Source of the DNA: Antrihabitans stalagmiti | GTDB lineage: Bacteria > Actinomycetota > Actinomycetes > Mycobacteriales > Mycobacteriaceae | DNA: 64,000 bases | Reading direction: 5' to 3' | Assembly: GCF_016482825.1 (NCBI RefSeq) | Contig: NZ_JAEMNV010000003.1 | Location: 842,736-906,735 of the forward strand | In this document: in pieces, positions 1 through 6,893 of the stretch | Position numbering within the stretch: position 1 is the first letter of the stretch | Layout of the letters: the number at the start of each line of letters is the position of its first letter | Notes under the pieces: model-generated | The model's database searches: none | What the model saw: the letters and a program-made list of their open reading frames with translations, nothing else | Told to the model about the DNA's origin: nothing | Position numbers and translations under genes: made by a program

Positions 1-1
1 T

Positions 2-115
2 CATCGAGCGGAAACGATTGCTTCGATTCGCCGCGTTCGCAGGCTCTGCGACGACATGGGCCTTGTGACGCCGCGTTATCGCTGGTTGTGGCGGCGTGTG
101 GGCCTCGACTCGTGA
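2..115 (+). CDS. 3' end of an unidentified protein (partial)
   Basis: An open frame enters from the left edge and ends at the TGA at 113-115. The visible C-terminus is arginine-rich and ends in YRWLWRRVGLDS. The stop codon lies inside the left arm of the palindromic repeat at 101-167, matching the other repeat copies in this window, which all begin at or just after a stop codon. I do not recognise the family. The frame is supported only by plausible codon use and this positional coincidence. Confidence 0.4.
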   Translation, partial: HRAETIASIRRVRRLCDDMGLVTPRYRWLWRRVGLDS

Positions 116-167
116 GTCCTTTCGGAGGTAGGGCCCTCCGGAAGGACGCACGAGCGGCGAAGCCGCC
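101..167. repeat. Palindromic intergenic repeat, copy 1
   Basis: The arms CGTGAGTCCTTTCGGAGG (111-128) and CCTCCGGAAGGACGCACG (135-152) are inverted repeats with two mismatches. They are followed by the mini-hairpin GCGGC-GAA-GCCGC (154-166). It belongs to the same family as the copies at 1925, 6821, 31926, 45383 and 63737. It lies between the partial upstream gene and the Y RNA candidate and could act as a terminator. Confidence 0.8.
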
Positions 168-183
168 TGAGTAAATTCAGGCG

Positions 184-350
184 ACAACCGAGCGGGTCAG
201 GCGTACGGTTCGGAACCGAAACATGCTGCGCCGGTGCGTAGGCGGGGGTTACTTCCCACTGTTGATGGTTCAGTCGGTTCGACTCCGGCCGGGTCCGCAT
301 CGGACCCGAATTACCTCCACCGATTCGATCTCGGCGCAACATGTTTCGCC
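184..350 (+). ncRNA. Y RNA candidate (YrlA-like, tRNA-mimic module)
   Basis: Two arms 17 nt long, 217-233 (CGAAACATGCTGCGCCG) and 332-348 (CGGCGCAACATGTTTCG), pair with a single mismatch. This forms the long closing stem expected of a Ro-binding Y RNA. Between them lies a tRNA-like module: a D-arm (ACTG 258-261, loop TTGATGGTT, CAGT 271-274), directly followed by a T-arm (GTCGG-TTCGACT-CCGGC, 273-289), an 8-bp hairpin (290-308) and an acceptor-like pairing of 244-249 with 313-318. There is no anticodon arm and no CCA end. The ATG of rsr is 29 nt further on. Bacterial YrlA RNAs are known to combine a Ro-binding stem with a tRNA mimic and to be encoded beside rsr. The 5' end is a guess from a possible -10, TAAATT, at 172-177. 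Confidence 0.8.
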
Positions 351-376
351 TACTTGCCACGAGAGGAGGAACAGAT

Positions 377-1924
377 ATGAGCAAGTTCAACGTCAAGGGT
401 CTGCGCAGCAAAGTTGTTCGCAGCATGATCCGTTCGGAGCCGACGCCGTCCACGCTCACGAGCGAGGGCGCACCCGGCTACCTGCGCGACGCCAAGAGCG
501 AGCTGTTCCTACTCGCAGTGACGAACATGGTCGGCGAGTCGACGTTCTACGAGGCTGGGGCCGAACGGGATTCGCGATACGTCGCGCTCGTTCGCGAACT
601 CGCCGTCAGCGACCCCGAGTGGACCGCCCGACTGATCGCTTGGCTGCGAAACGGTGCGCAACTTCGGTCCGCCGCGCTCGTCGCCGCCGCCGAATTCGTG
701 GCGGGCCGACTGCAGGCGGGCCTTCATGGCGGTAACCGCGAGGTTGTGGCGGCAGTGCTGCAGCGGGCGGATGAGCCGGGCGAGCTTCTCGGCTATTGGC
801 TTGGTACACATGGCCGTTCGGTGCCGAAGCCCGTCAAGCGCGGCATCGGTGACGGTGTTCGGCGCCTGTACACGGAGCGTGCACTGCTCAAGTGGGATTC
901 CGCAGCACGGGATATCCGCTTCGGCGACGTCATCGAACTGACCCACCCTGCTCCGACAACGGACCGTCAAGGTGATCTGTTCGCCTACGCAATCGGTCGG
1001 CGCCACGGTCGTGGCGAGCTTCCCGCGTCGCTGTCGGTGCTGCAGGCCCGGCAGTCGGTGGCAGTGCTCCCGAATCATGCTGCGGTACTGCAGAATCCGG
1101 AGCTGCTCGCGGCGAGCGGTATGACCTGGGAGGCGTTGTCGAGCTCGGTCGGCCCGATGGACGCACAGGCGTGGGAGGCGATCATCCCGTCGATGGGGTA
1201 CATGGCTCTGCTACGGAATCTGCGCAACTTCGACGACGCCGGTGTGGCGGATTCTGTTGCGGCGCACGTCGCTGCACGACTGGCCGATCCGGACGAGGTT
1301 GCGCGTTCGCGGCAGCTGCCCATGAGATATCTGGCGGCGTACCGCGCGGCTCCGTCGCTGCGCTGGGCCCATGCGCTGGAAACCGCTCTGGGCCATTCGC
1401 TTTCGCGGGTGCCGGTCCTGCCGGGTCGGACACTTGTGCTGGTCGATCGCTCGGGTTCGATGTTCTGGAGCCCGCTTTCGCAGCGGTCGACCGTGACGAG
1501 GGCAGACGGTGCCGCGGTGTTCGGTGCGGCACTGGCCGTTCGAGCCGAACGTGCCGACCTGGTCGAGTTCGGTTCGACGAGTTCGAGGGTCGACTTCCGT
1601 CGTGGCGAGTCGGTTCTTCGCATCGTCGATCGGTTCGGCGACCTCGGTGGTACGGCGACCGCTCACGCGCTGCGCAAGCACTACAGGGGTCACGACCGCG
1701 TCGTGCTCGTGACCGATGAGCAGGCGTGGGAGGACAGGGCAGGTCAGGTGAACGATGCCGTGCCGCACACAGTTCCGATGTACACCTGGAACGTCGCAGG
1801 CTGTCGCGCCGGACACGCACCGTCGGGTGCGGCGAATCGGCACACGTTCGGCGGCCTGACCGATGCTGGTTTCGAGCTGATCGAACTGATCGAGCGTGGC
1901 CGCAACGGCAACTGGCCCTTTTGA
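377..1924 (+). CDS. rsr: TROVE/vWA RNA-binding protein, bacterial Ro60 (Rsr)
   Basis: This 515-residue protein resembles the Ro60 family, ring-shaped proteins that bind Y RNAs and the ends of misfolded or structured RNAs and help exoribonucleases such as PNPase. The first ~330 residues form the HEAT-like TROVE region. The C-terminal von Willebrand A domain has an intact MIDAS start, DRSGS at 357-361, with a later GGT loop near residue 424. The start at 377 is chosen because AGAGGAGGA lies 8 nt upstream. An in-frame ATG at 341 would fall inside the Y RNA closing stem and is unlikely. It follows the Y RNA candidate at 184-350, the usual bacterial arrangement. The stop abuts a palindromic repeat. 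Confidence 0.93.
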   Translation: MSKFNVKGLRSKVVRSMIRSEPTPSTLTSEGAPGYLRDAKSELFLLAVTNMVGESTFYEAGAERDSRYVALVRELAVSDPEWTARLIAWLRNGAQLRSAALVAAAEFVAGRLQAGLHGGNREVVAAVLQRADEPGELLGYWLGTHGRSVPKPVKRGIGDGVRRLYTERALLKWDSAARDIRFGDVIELTHPAPTTDRQGDLFAYAIGRRHGRGELPASLSVLQARQSVAVLPNHAAVLQNPELLAASGMTWEALSSSVGPMDAQAWEAIIPSMGYMALLRNLRNFDDAGVADSVAAHVAARLADPDEVARSRQLPMRYLAAYRAAPSLRWAHALETALGHSLSRVPVLPGRTLVLVDRSGSMFWSPLSQRSTVTRADGAAVFGAALAVRAERADLVEFGSTSSRVDFRRGESVLRIVDRFGDLGGTATAHALRKHYRGHDRVVLVTDEQAWEDRAGQVNDAVPHTVPMYTWNVAGCRAGHAPSGAANRHTFGGLTDAGFELIELIERGRNGNWPF

Positions 1925-1996
1925 GGCGCTCCGCGCCTCGTGAGTCTTTTCGGCGGGCCCGACCGCCGAAAAGACTCACAAGCAGCGAAGCTGCCT
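1925..1996. repeat. Palindromic intergenic repeat, copy 2
   Basis: It starts at the base after the rsr stop codon. The left flanking mini-hairpin is GGCGC-TCC-GCGCC. The central palindrome has arms GTGAGTCTTTTCGGCGG and CCGCCGAAAAGACTCAC, which are perfectly complementary. The right mini-hairpin is GCAGC-GAA-GCTGC. Together these give three hairpins in 72 nt. A role as factor-independent terminator is possible, but there is no U-tract. Confidence 0.85.
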
Positions 1997-2098
1997 ACCA
2001 CTGGCAGGGGTAGGCACAACTGGGCGTGGTTACTCCGTCGAGGTTCTTCCAAGCTGAACTCGGGCCCCAGATCGGGGCTGACGTCGAGAGGAAGCACC

Positions 2099-2497
2099 AT
2101 GACAACTGCAACCAACGACCTGGCGGTCGAGAATCTGACCCGCCTGGTCGACGACTACTTGAGCGGCTGGAACGAGGTGGACTCGGTCGAGCGCGAGGAG
2201 ATCCTCGTGCGCTGCTGGGCGCCCGACGCGGCACTCGTCGACCCGCCGCTCGACGGCAGAGGGCACGCCGGGATCGATGCTCTGATCCAGGCGCTGCAGG
2301 AGCACTACCCCGATCACCGCTTCGTGCGGTCGGGGGAGATCGACGCCCACCACGATGCGTTTCGCTTTCCGTGGCGCCTGGTCGGGCCGAACGGCGAAGC
2401 AGCGCTGACCGGCGTCGACTACGGGTTGGTCGGCGACGACGGTCGGCTGACCCGCGTCACCGGATTCTTCGATCCGGCGGCCGGAGCAGGCCAGTGA
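2099..2497 (+). CDS. SnoaL/NTF2-like fold protein
   Basis: This 132-residue protein has the look of a small NTF2/SnoaL-type cone fold: an N-terminal helix with a YLSGWNEVD segment, then DAALVDPPLDGRGHAGIDAL and a C-terminal beta-rich half ending in VTGFFD. Members serve as isomerases, hydratases or non-catalytic ligand binders, so the substrate cannot be inferred. The ATG at 2099 has GAGAGGAAG upstream. Its stop overlaps the GTG of the next gene by 3 nt (GTGA), so the two are probably translationally coupled. Confidence is high for the fold and low for any function. Confidence 0.8.
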   Translation: MTTATNDLAVENLTRLVDDYLSGWNEVDSVEREEILVRCWAPDAALVDPPLDGRGHAGIDALIQALQEHYPDHRFVRSGEIDAHHDAFRFPWRLVGPNGEAALTGVDYGLVGDDGRLTRVTGFFDPAAGAGQ

Positions 2498-2904
2498 CAA
2501 GCGTCGCGGATCGTTCCGATTCCCGCATCGACCTGGGATCGATCCGCTTCTGGCTCGCTGCCGATGCTGCGATCACCGGTGCCAACGCCCTGATCTACCT
2601 GGCCGCCGCACCTGTGATCGTGGACCTGATGGGCTCGCAGACCTCGGATGTGCGGGCTATCGGCGGTTTCCTCCTGGCGTTCGCTGCGTTGGTTGCGCTG
2701 CTGGCGGCGCGCACGGCAAGCTCACGCTTCGGTGTACGGGTGATCATCGCTGTCAACGCAGTGTGGGTGCTCGCCTCTCTCGCCGTCGCCGTCGGTGGTG
2801 GCCTCGGGCTCACCACACTCGGCACGGTCTGGGTGGTGGCGCAAGCCGGTGTCGTCGGAGTGCTCGCGGTGCAGCAGTACCGCACGGGAGAACGACCCCG
2901 CTGA
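2494..2904 (+). CDS. Small four-helix membrane protein
   Basis: This 136-residue protein begins at the GTG that overlaps the preceding stop. Four hydrophobic stretches are visible: FWLAADAAITGANALIYLAA, the GGFLLAFAALVALLAA region, VRVIIAVNAVWVLASLAVAV and TVWVVAQAGVVGVLAVQ. The C-terminus is short and basic. It resembles the small integral membrane proteins often paired with SnoaL-like genes in actinobacteria. No catalytic motif was seen. Coupling to the NTF2-like protein suggests a shared role, but which one is unknown. Confidence 0.75.
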   Translation: MTSVADRSDSRIDLGSIRFWLAADAAITGANALIYLAAAPVIVDLMGSQTSDVRAIGGFLLAFAALVALLAARTASSRFGVRVIIAVNAVWVLASLAVAVGGGLGLTTLGTVWVVAQAGVVGVLAVQQYRTGERPR

Positions 2905-2975
2905 TGTGTGTCCCCACGGCTCCCATGCCTTCTGGCACTTCCCAGACGGTGGGGGAGCCGTGGCACAGTGGCGCG

Positions 2976-3821
2976 ATGGGGTCATCTGCAGGCGACATCG
3001 CGCTCGGAGAATTCCTCCGATCGCGGCGCAACCTGCGCCAACCCGACGACGTCGACGTACCGACCTACGGCAGGCGGCGGGTGCCGGGACTGCGCCGTGA
3101 GGAGGTCGCGTTCCTGGCTGGCGTCAGCGCGTCGTATTACACGCGGATCGAGCAGGGCACCGCAGGAGCCGTGTCGGGTGCGATTCTGCGCTCGGTCGCC
3201 GCGGCACTCGGGCTGACCGACGAGGAGCAGGCCCAGATCTACCGACTTGCGCAGGTCAGCCCGGACCACCCGCAGCCGGGCCGACCGGAGGAATTGCTCC
3301 CGAGTCTGGCCGCGGTGATACGACACCTCGACGGCGTCCCGGTCGGCGTGCTCGGGCGGAGCATGCGTGTGCTTGCCTGGAACCGGCTGGCGCACAGGGT
3401 GTTCGCCCCGCACCGCGCCTTCGAGGAGCCGTGGTCCTCCGTCGGCCTGAACTGGGCGCGGGTCCTGCTACTCGACGACGAGAGCCGCGCGCTCTACGCC
3501 GACTGGCCGCTTGTCACCGAGGACATCGTGGGGCGGCTACGTGCGGCGGCCTCCCGCAGGCCGACCGATCCCGAGATCACGGCGGTCGTCGCGGACCTCA
3601 CCCGGCAGAGTCCCCGCTTCGCCGAGCTCTGGTCGAGCCACCCGACGCGCGAGCGTCCGCTGGGTGGGACCACTTTGAACCATCCGACGCTGGGCAGGCT
3701 CGACCTGTGCGACACCGTCCTTCGCTCCGTCGAGGACGAGGACCAGGTCATGATCGTGTTTCACTGCACACCGGGCAGCGCCACCGAAAGCGCTCTGCGT
3801 CAGGCGTCCCGACCTGACTGA
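2976..3821 (+). CDS. XRE-family regulator with MmyB-like C-terminal domain
   Basis: This 281-residue protein carries an N-terminal helix-turn-helix at about residues 10-75 (EFLRSRRNLRQP, then VPGLRREEVAFLAGVSASYY). The C-terminal ~180 residues form the MmyB-type ligand-binding domain (VLGRSMRVLAWNRLAHRVF; TLNHPTLGRLDL). Actinobacteria carry many such regulators, usually controlling a neighbouring oxidoreductase or hydrolase. The obvious local targets are the VOC and reductase-like genes at 3852-4903, though these are convergent with it. The ATG at 2976 was chosen as the start because the HTH begins soon after. A perfect hairpin overlaps its stop codon (3795-3842). Confidence 0.85.
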   Translation: MGSSAGDIALGEFLRSRRNLRQPDDVDVPTYGRRRVPGLRREEVAFLAGVSASYYTRIEQGTAGAVSGAILRSVAAALGLTDEEQAQIYRLAQVSPDHPQPGRPEELLPSLAAVIRHLDGVPVGVLGRSMRVLAWNRLAHRVFAPHRAFEEPWSSVGLNWARVLLLDDESRALYADWPLVTEDIVGRLRAAASRRPTDPEITAVVADLTRQSPRFAELWSSHPTRERPLGGTTLNHPTLGRLDLCDTVLRSVEDEDQVMIVFHCTPGSATESALRQASRPD

Positions 3822-3842
3822 GGTGCGGGACGCCTGACGCAG
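3795..3842. terminator. Bidirectional hairpin terminator over the regulator stop codon
   Basis: The arms CTGCGTCAGGCGTCCCG (3795-3811) and CGGGACGCCTGACGCAG (3826-3842) are perfect 17-bp inverted repeats. An inner ACCT/AGGT pairing holds the TGA of the regulator in the loop. The hairpin lies 9 nt before the stop of the minus-strand VOC gene, so it can end transcription from both sides. Confidence 0.8.
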
Positions 3843-3851
3843 TTGGATCGG

Positions 3852-4262
3852 TCAGTCGACGAACTGGTCGGCGAAGTCGCCGACCGGCGGGATGGGCGTG
3901 ATCACGTCGACGAGGACCCCGTCCGGCCCGGCCACGATGAAGTGACGCTGACCGAAGTCCTCGTCGCGCAAGCTGAGCACGATCTCGATGCCCGGCCGTC
4001 CTGCGAGTTCGAAGTGAACCTCATCGACGTCGTCGACCTCGAGATTGAGCAGCACTCCGGCTGCGGTCCGTCCGCGATACGCCTCGGGAATCGTGGGGTG
4101 GTCGGGGTCGAGTAGCGCGAGTTCGTGCTGACCCCGGGCGAGGCTGACGTACCAGTCGGCCTCGAATGTCGTTTCGTAGCCGAAGTTTTCGCGGTAGAAG
4201 CGTGCCGCCGCTGCGACGTCCGCTGTCATCAAGACCGCGTAGCTGCTCACGAGCTTGCTCAT
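3852..4262 (-). CDS. VOC-family (glyoxalase/dioxygenase fold) protein
   Basis: This 136-residue protein has two betaalphabetabetabeta modules typical of the vicinal-oxygen-chelate fold. The first reads LMTADVAAAARFYRENFGYE and the second LLNLEVDDVDEVHFEL followed by RHFIVAGPDGVLVDVITPI. The family includes glyoxalases, fosfomycin and bleomycin resistance proteins and ring-cleaving dioxygenases. A short single-domain member like this cannot be assigned a substrate. Its start codon overlaps the end of the reductase-like gene by 4 nt, so it is the second gene of a two-gene operon. Confidence 0.82.
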   Translation of the reverse strand: MSKLVSSYAVLMTADVAAAARFYRENFGYETTFEADWYVSLARGQHELALLDPDHPTIPEAYRGRTAAGVLLNLEVDDVDEVHFELAGRPGIEIVLSLRDEDFGQRHFIVAGPDGVLVDVITPIPPVGDFADQFVD

Positions 4263-4903
4263 CGGATCACCTCACGGCCGTCGGAGGAAAGGGCGAATGC
4301 CCCGACCTCTGGCTCGCCGCGGCGTACCACCTCGGCCTCCAACGCGACGATGCCGCCGGGAAGTGTCTCCGCTGCCGTGATCTCGAGACCGGCGGCGGCA
4401 CCCGGCTGGGTGAACAGGCGTTTGCCCTGCCCGACGACCACCGGGAACTGCAGCATCCGATAGGTGTCGACCAAGCCGGCTTCGTGCAGCGATCGGATCA
4501 GGGTTGCACTGCCGTGGACCTGCAGTTCGCCGCCGGACTGCTCCTTGAGCCGTCCGACCTCCGTGACCAGGTCGCCGGACAGGACCGTCGACCCTGCCCA
4601 ACCGGGATCGGTCAACGTGCTGCTGAGAACGTACTTGGGGTGTGTGCGGTAGACGGCTGCCACCGCGTCGTCCGGGTCGGTCACATCCGGCCAGTAGCTG
4701 CGCATCAGCTCGAAGGTCTTGCGGCCCAACAGAAACGCGTCGAGACGGGCAAACCACGAGTCGACGACCCTGCCCCAGTGTTCCGGATCGAACGGCACCA
4801 ACCAGCCGCCTCGGGTGAAGCCGTCGCTCGGATCCTCTTCGGGGGCACCAGGTCCCTGGATGACGCCATCCAGGCTGACGAAGGTGTGGACGGTGAGTTT
4901 CAT
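4259..4903 (-). CDS. Dihydrofolate-reductase-like (RibD C-terminal fold) protein
   Basis: This 214-residue protein opens with MKLTVHTFVSLDGVIQGPG, the hallmark of the DfrA/RibD_C-like family. It continues with a LLGRKTFELMRSYWP segment, a KYVLSSTL strand and LQVHGSATLIRSL, the NADPH-binding region. Members are stand-alone reductases of unknown substrate and rarely true DHFRs. It is the first gene of a two-gene operon with the VOC protein. About 130 nt separate it from the divergent histidine kinase gene. Confidence 0.85.
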   Translation of the reverse strand: MKLTVHTFVSLDGVIQGPGAPEEDPSDGFTRGGWLVPFDPEHWGRVVDSWFARLDAFLLGRKTFELMRSYWPDVTDPDDAVAAVYRTHPKYVLSSTLTDPGWAGSTVLSGDLVTEVGRLKEQSGGELQVHGSATLIRSLHEAGLVDTYRMLQFPVVVGQGKRLFTQPGAAAGLEITAAETLPGGIVALEAEVVRRGEPEVGAFALSSDGREVIR

Positions 4904-5036
4904 GTGTGCTCCTTGCGTGTCGGTTCTCCAGGACGCTAGGCGCGCGGGTGTGGTCGGCGTACGTGCCTGCGGTCACTGCTGCAGTCCGTTACTTCCGGCA
5001 CCCGCGGCGATTCGGGTGGATTTCTATGATCGAACG

Positions 5037-6170
5037 ATGAGGGAACCGAAGGCCGGGCGCCGCACGGCGTACGCCCTGCTGGCCTGCACCTTGGTGGCGG
5101 GCATCGTCGTGCTGCTGGAGGCGGTACTGACCGACCTGCCCGGGCCGGCCCTACCGGTGTGGTGGTGGGTGTCCTACGCCGTCCTGCTCGTCGTGCAATT
5201 GATCGCGACGGGACTCGTTCAGCCGCCTGCTCGGCTGCCGTCGGCCGTCTGGCTCACGGCCCTTGTCGCGCTCGCGCTCGGTACGTTCCTGCTCTACCCG
5301 GACCACGGACTGACCGCGGCGCTTCTCGTGGTCTCGGCGGCGACCGTTGCTCGGCATGCCTCGACTCGCGCCGTGGTCGGGGTGATCCTGCTGCAGTCCG
5401 TTGCGGCCGTCGTCGCCATCGCCATGATCGGCTGGCCGATCGTGGACGTGGTCGCAGGGGCATTCGTCTATCCCGGCTTTCAGGCCTTCGGCGCTCTCGT
5501 CGTCCACGCTGCCCGCCGCGAGACCGAGGCGCGGCACGAGTTGGCCGAGACACACGCCGAATTGCGGTCGACCATGGCGTTGTTGGAGACCGCGAGCCGG
5601 GATGCCGAGCGGATGCGTATCGCGCGCGATCTCCACGACGTCGTCGGGCATCAGTTGACGGCGCTGGCGCTCGAGCTGGAGGTTGCCTCGCATCTCGTCG
5701 AGGACCGCGCGAGCGAGCACGTCGTCCGCGGGCGCTCGATCGCGAAGCAACTTCTCGAGGACGTTCGGGCGGCGGTCGCGCAGATGCGCCAGGGACCCGA
5801 GGACCTGCGGCCGATGTTGGCCGAACTTTCGCAGAACGTTCCTGGGCTCGACGTGTCGGTGCAGGTCGACGCGTCCGTGCAGGTGGAGGGTGAGTACGCG
5901 CAGGCCATCGTGCGGTGTACGCAGGAGGCGATCACCAACACCCTGCGTCATGGTGGCGCGACCCGCCTCGATGTCACGGTCGGCTCCGACGAGAAGGGCA
6001 CGTTCGTGCACGCAGTCGACGACGGACGCGGAATCCCTCGCGTGGTTCCCGGGCACGGGCTGACGGGCATGCGAGAGCGGATCGAAGCGCTCGGCGGGAC
6101 CCTGAACGTGTCGTCGAGCCCGGGCAACGGCTTCGCCATCGAAGGCCGACTGCCTCGAGTGCTCGAATGA
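5037..6170 (+). CDS. NarL/DesK-type sensor histidine kinase
   Basis: This 377-residue kinase has about five hydrophobic segments in residues 1-160, with no large extracellular loop, followed by a short coiled coil. The HisKA_3 dimerisation domain contains ERMRIARDLHDVVGHQ with the phospho-acceptor His at residue 200. The HATPase domain carries an N-box (QEAITNTLRHG) and a G-box (DGRGIP, GHGLTGMRERIEALGG). The intramembrane sensor type suggests detection of a membrane or envelope signal. The ATG at 5037 is the only in-frame start before the first membrane helix that is not far upstream. Its stop overlaps the ATG of the response regulator, so kinase and regulator form a cognate pair. Confidence 0.92.
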   Translation: MREPKAGRRTAYALLACTLVAGIVVLLEAVLTDLPGPALPVWWWVSYAVLLVVQLIATGLVQPPARLPSAVWLTALVALALGTFLLYPDHGLTAALLVVSAATVARHASTRAVVGVILLQSVAAVVAIAMIGWPIVDVVAGAFVYPGFQAFGALVVHAARRETEARHELAETHAELRSTMALLETASRDAERMRIARDLHDVVGHQLTALALELEVASHLVEDRASEHVVRGRSIAKQLLEDVRAAVAQMRQGPEDLRPMLAELSQNVPGLDVSVQVDASVQVEGEYAQAIVRCTQEAITNTLRHGGATRLDVTVGSDEKGTFVHAVDDGRGIPRVVPGHGLTGMRERIEALGGTLNVSSSPGNGFAIEGRLPRVLE

Positions 6171-6820
6171 CCGCGGCCATCCGGGTGCTCCTTGTCGACG
6201 ACCAGACGTTGGTCCGGCAGGGTATTCGCAGCTTGCTTGCGCTGACCGACGAGGTCGACGTCGTGGGCGAGGGTGCCGACGGCGACGAGGCGTTGGACCT
6301 ATTGGCCCGTGTCGACGTCGACGTCGTGCTGCTCGACCTGCGGATGCCCGGCCGCGACGGCATCGCAACCTTGCACGCGATGGCCGAGCGTGGGCATACG
6401 ACGCCGGTGCTGGTGTTGACGACCTTCGACGACGACGAACTGGTGCTCGCGTCGCTACGCGCGGGCGCGAAGGGCTACCTGCTCAAAGACGTGACGCTGG
6501 AGCAACTCGTCAGTGGCGTCCGCTGTCTGGCCGCGGGCGGCACACTGCTGCAACCCGCTGTTACCGAGCGGCTGCTGCGCGCCATGACCGACCGCAGCTT
6601 CAACATCGGCGGAGCAGTGACTCCCGAGCCGCTGACCCCGCGCGAACTGGACGTCCTGCGGCTGGCCGCTGCGGGCTGGTCGAACCGCGAGATCGCCAAG
6701 GGCCTGCATCTTGCCGAGGGCACCGTGAAGAACCACATGTCGAGCGTTCTGCTCAAACTCGGTGTGCGGGACCGCACCCGGGCCGTGCTGCATGCCCTGG
6801 AGAGCGGCCTGTTCGACTAG
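6167..6820 (+). CDS. LuxR/NarL-family response regulator
   Basis: This 217-residue protein has a receiver domain with the acidic pair in LLVDDQ, phospho-acceptor Asp57 in LLDLRMPG, and the switch Thr and Lys in VLTTFDDD and KGYLLKD. The C-terminal LuxR helix-turn-helix (LTPRELDVLRLAAAGWSNRE, then GTVKNHMSSVLLKLGVRDR) covers about residues 150-215. It starts with an ATGA overlap on the kinase gene and should be phosphorylated by it. The pair resembles the many actinobacterial LiaRS/DesKR-type systems; targets are often adjacent transporters, but none is present here. The stop codon abuts palindromic repeat copy 3. Confidence 0.93.
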   Translation: MTAAIRVLLVDDQTLVRQGIRSLLALTDEVDVVGEGADGDEALDLLARVDVDVVLLDLRMPGRDGIATLHAMAERGHTTPVLVLTTFDDDELVLASLRAGAKGYLLKDVTLEQLVSGVRCLAAGGTLLQPAVTERLLRAMTDRSFNIGGAVTPEPLTPRELDVLRLAAAGWSNREIAKGLHLAEGTVKNHMSSVLLKLGVRDRTRAVLHALESGLFD

Positions 6821-6892
6821 GGCGCTCCGCGCCTCGTGAGTCTTTTCGGTGGGCGGGCCCACCGAAAAGACTCACGAGCGGCGTAGCCGCCT
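6821..6892. repeat. Palindromic intergenic repeat, copy 3
   Basis: This is the most symmetrical copy. It starts immediately after the TAG of the response regulator and ends one base before the stop of the convergent acyl-CoA dehydrogenase. The central arms GTGAGTCTTTTCGGTGGGC and GCCCACCGAAAAGACTCAC are perfectly complementary. Flanking mini-hairpins are GGCGC-TCC-GCGCC on the left and GCGGC-GTA-GCCGC on the right. It fills the whole space between two convergent genes. Confidence 0.9.
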
Positions 6893-6893
6893 G

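Noticed and set aside
244..318. A functional tRNA gene
   Set aside because: D-arm and T-arm are present, but no anticodon arm can be drawn, there is no discriminator/CCA end, and the module sits inside a longer stem next to rsr.
341..376. Upstream in-frame ATG for rsr
   Set aside because: It lies inside the 3' arm of the Y RNA closing stem and has no ribosome-binding site; the ATG at 377 has AGAGGAGGA.
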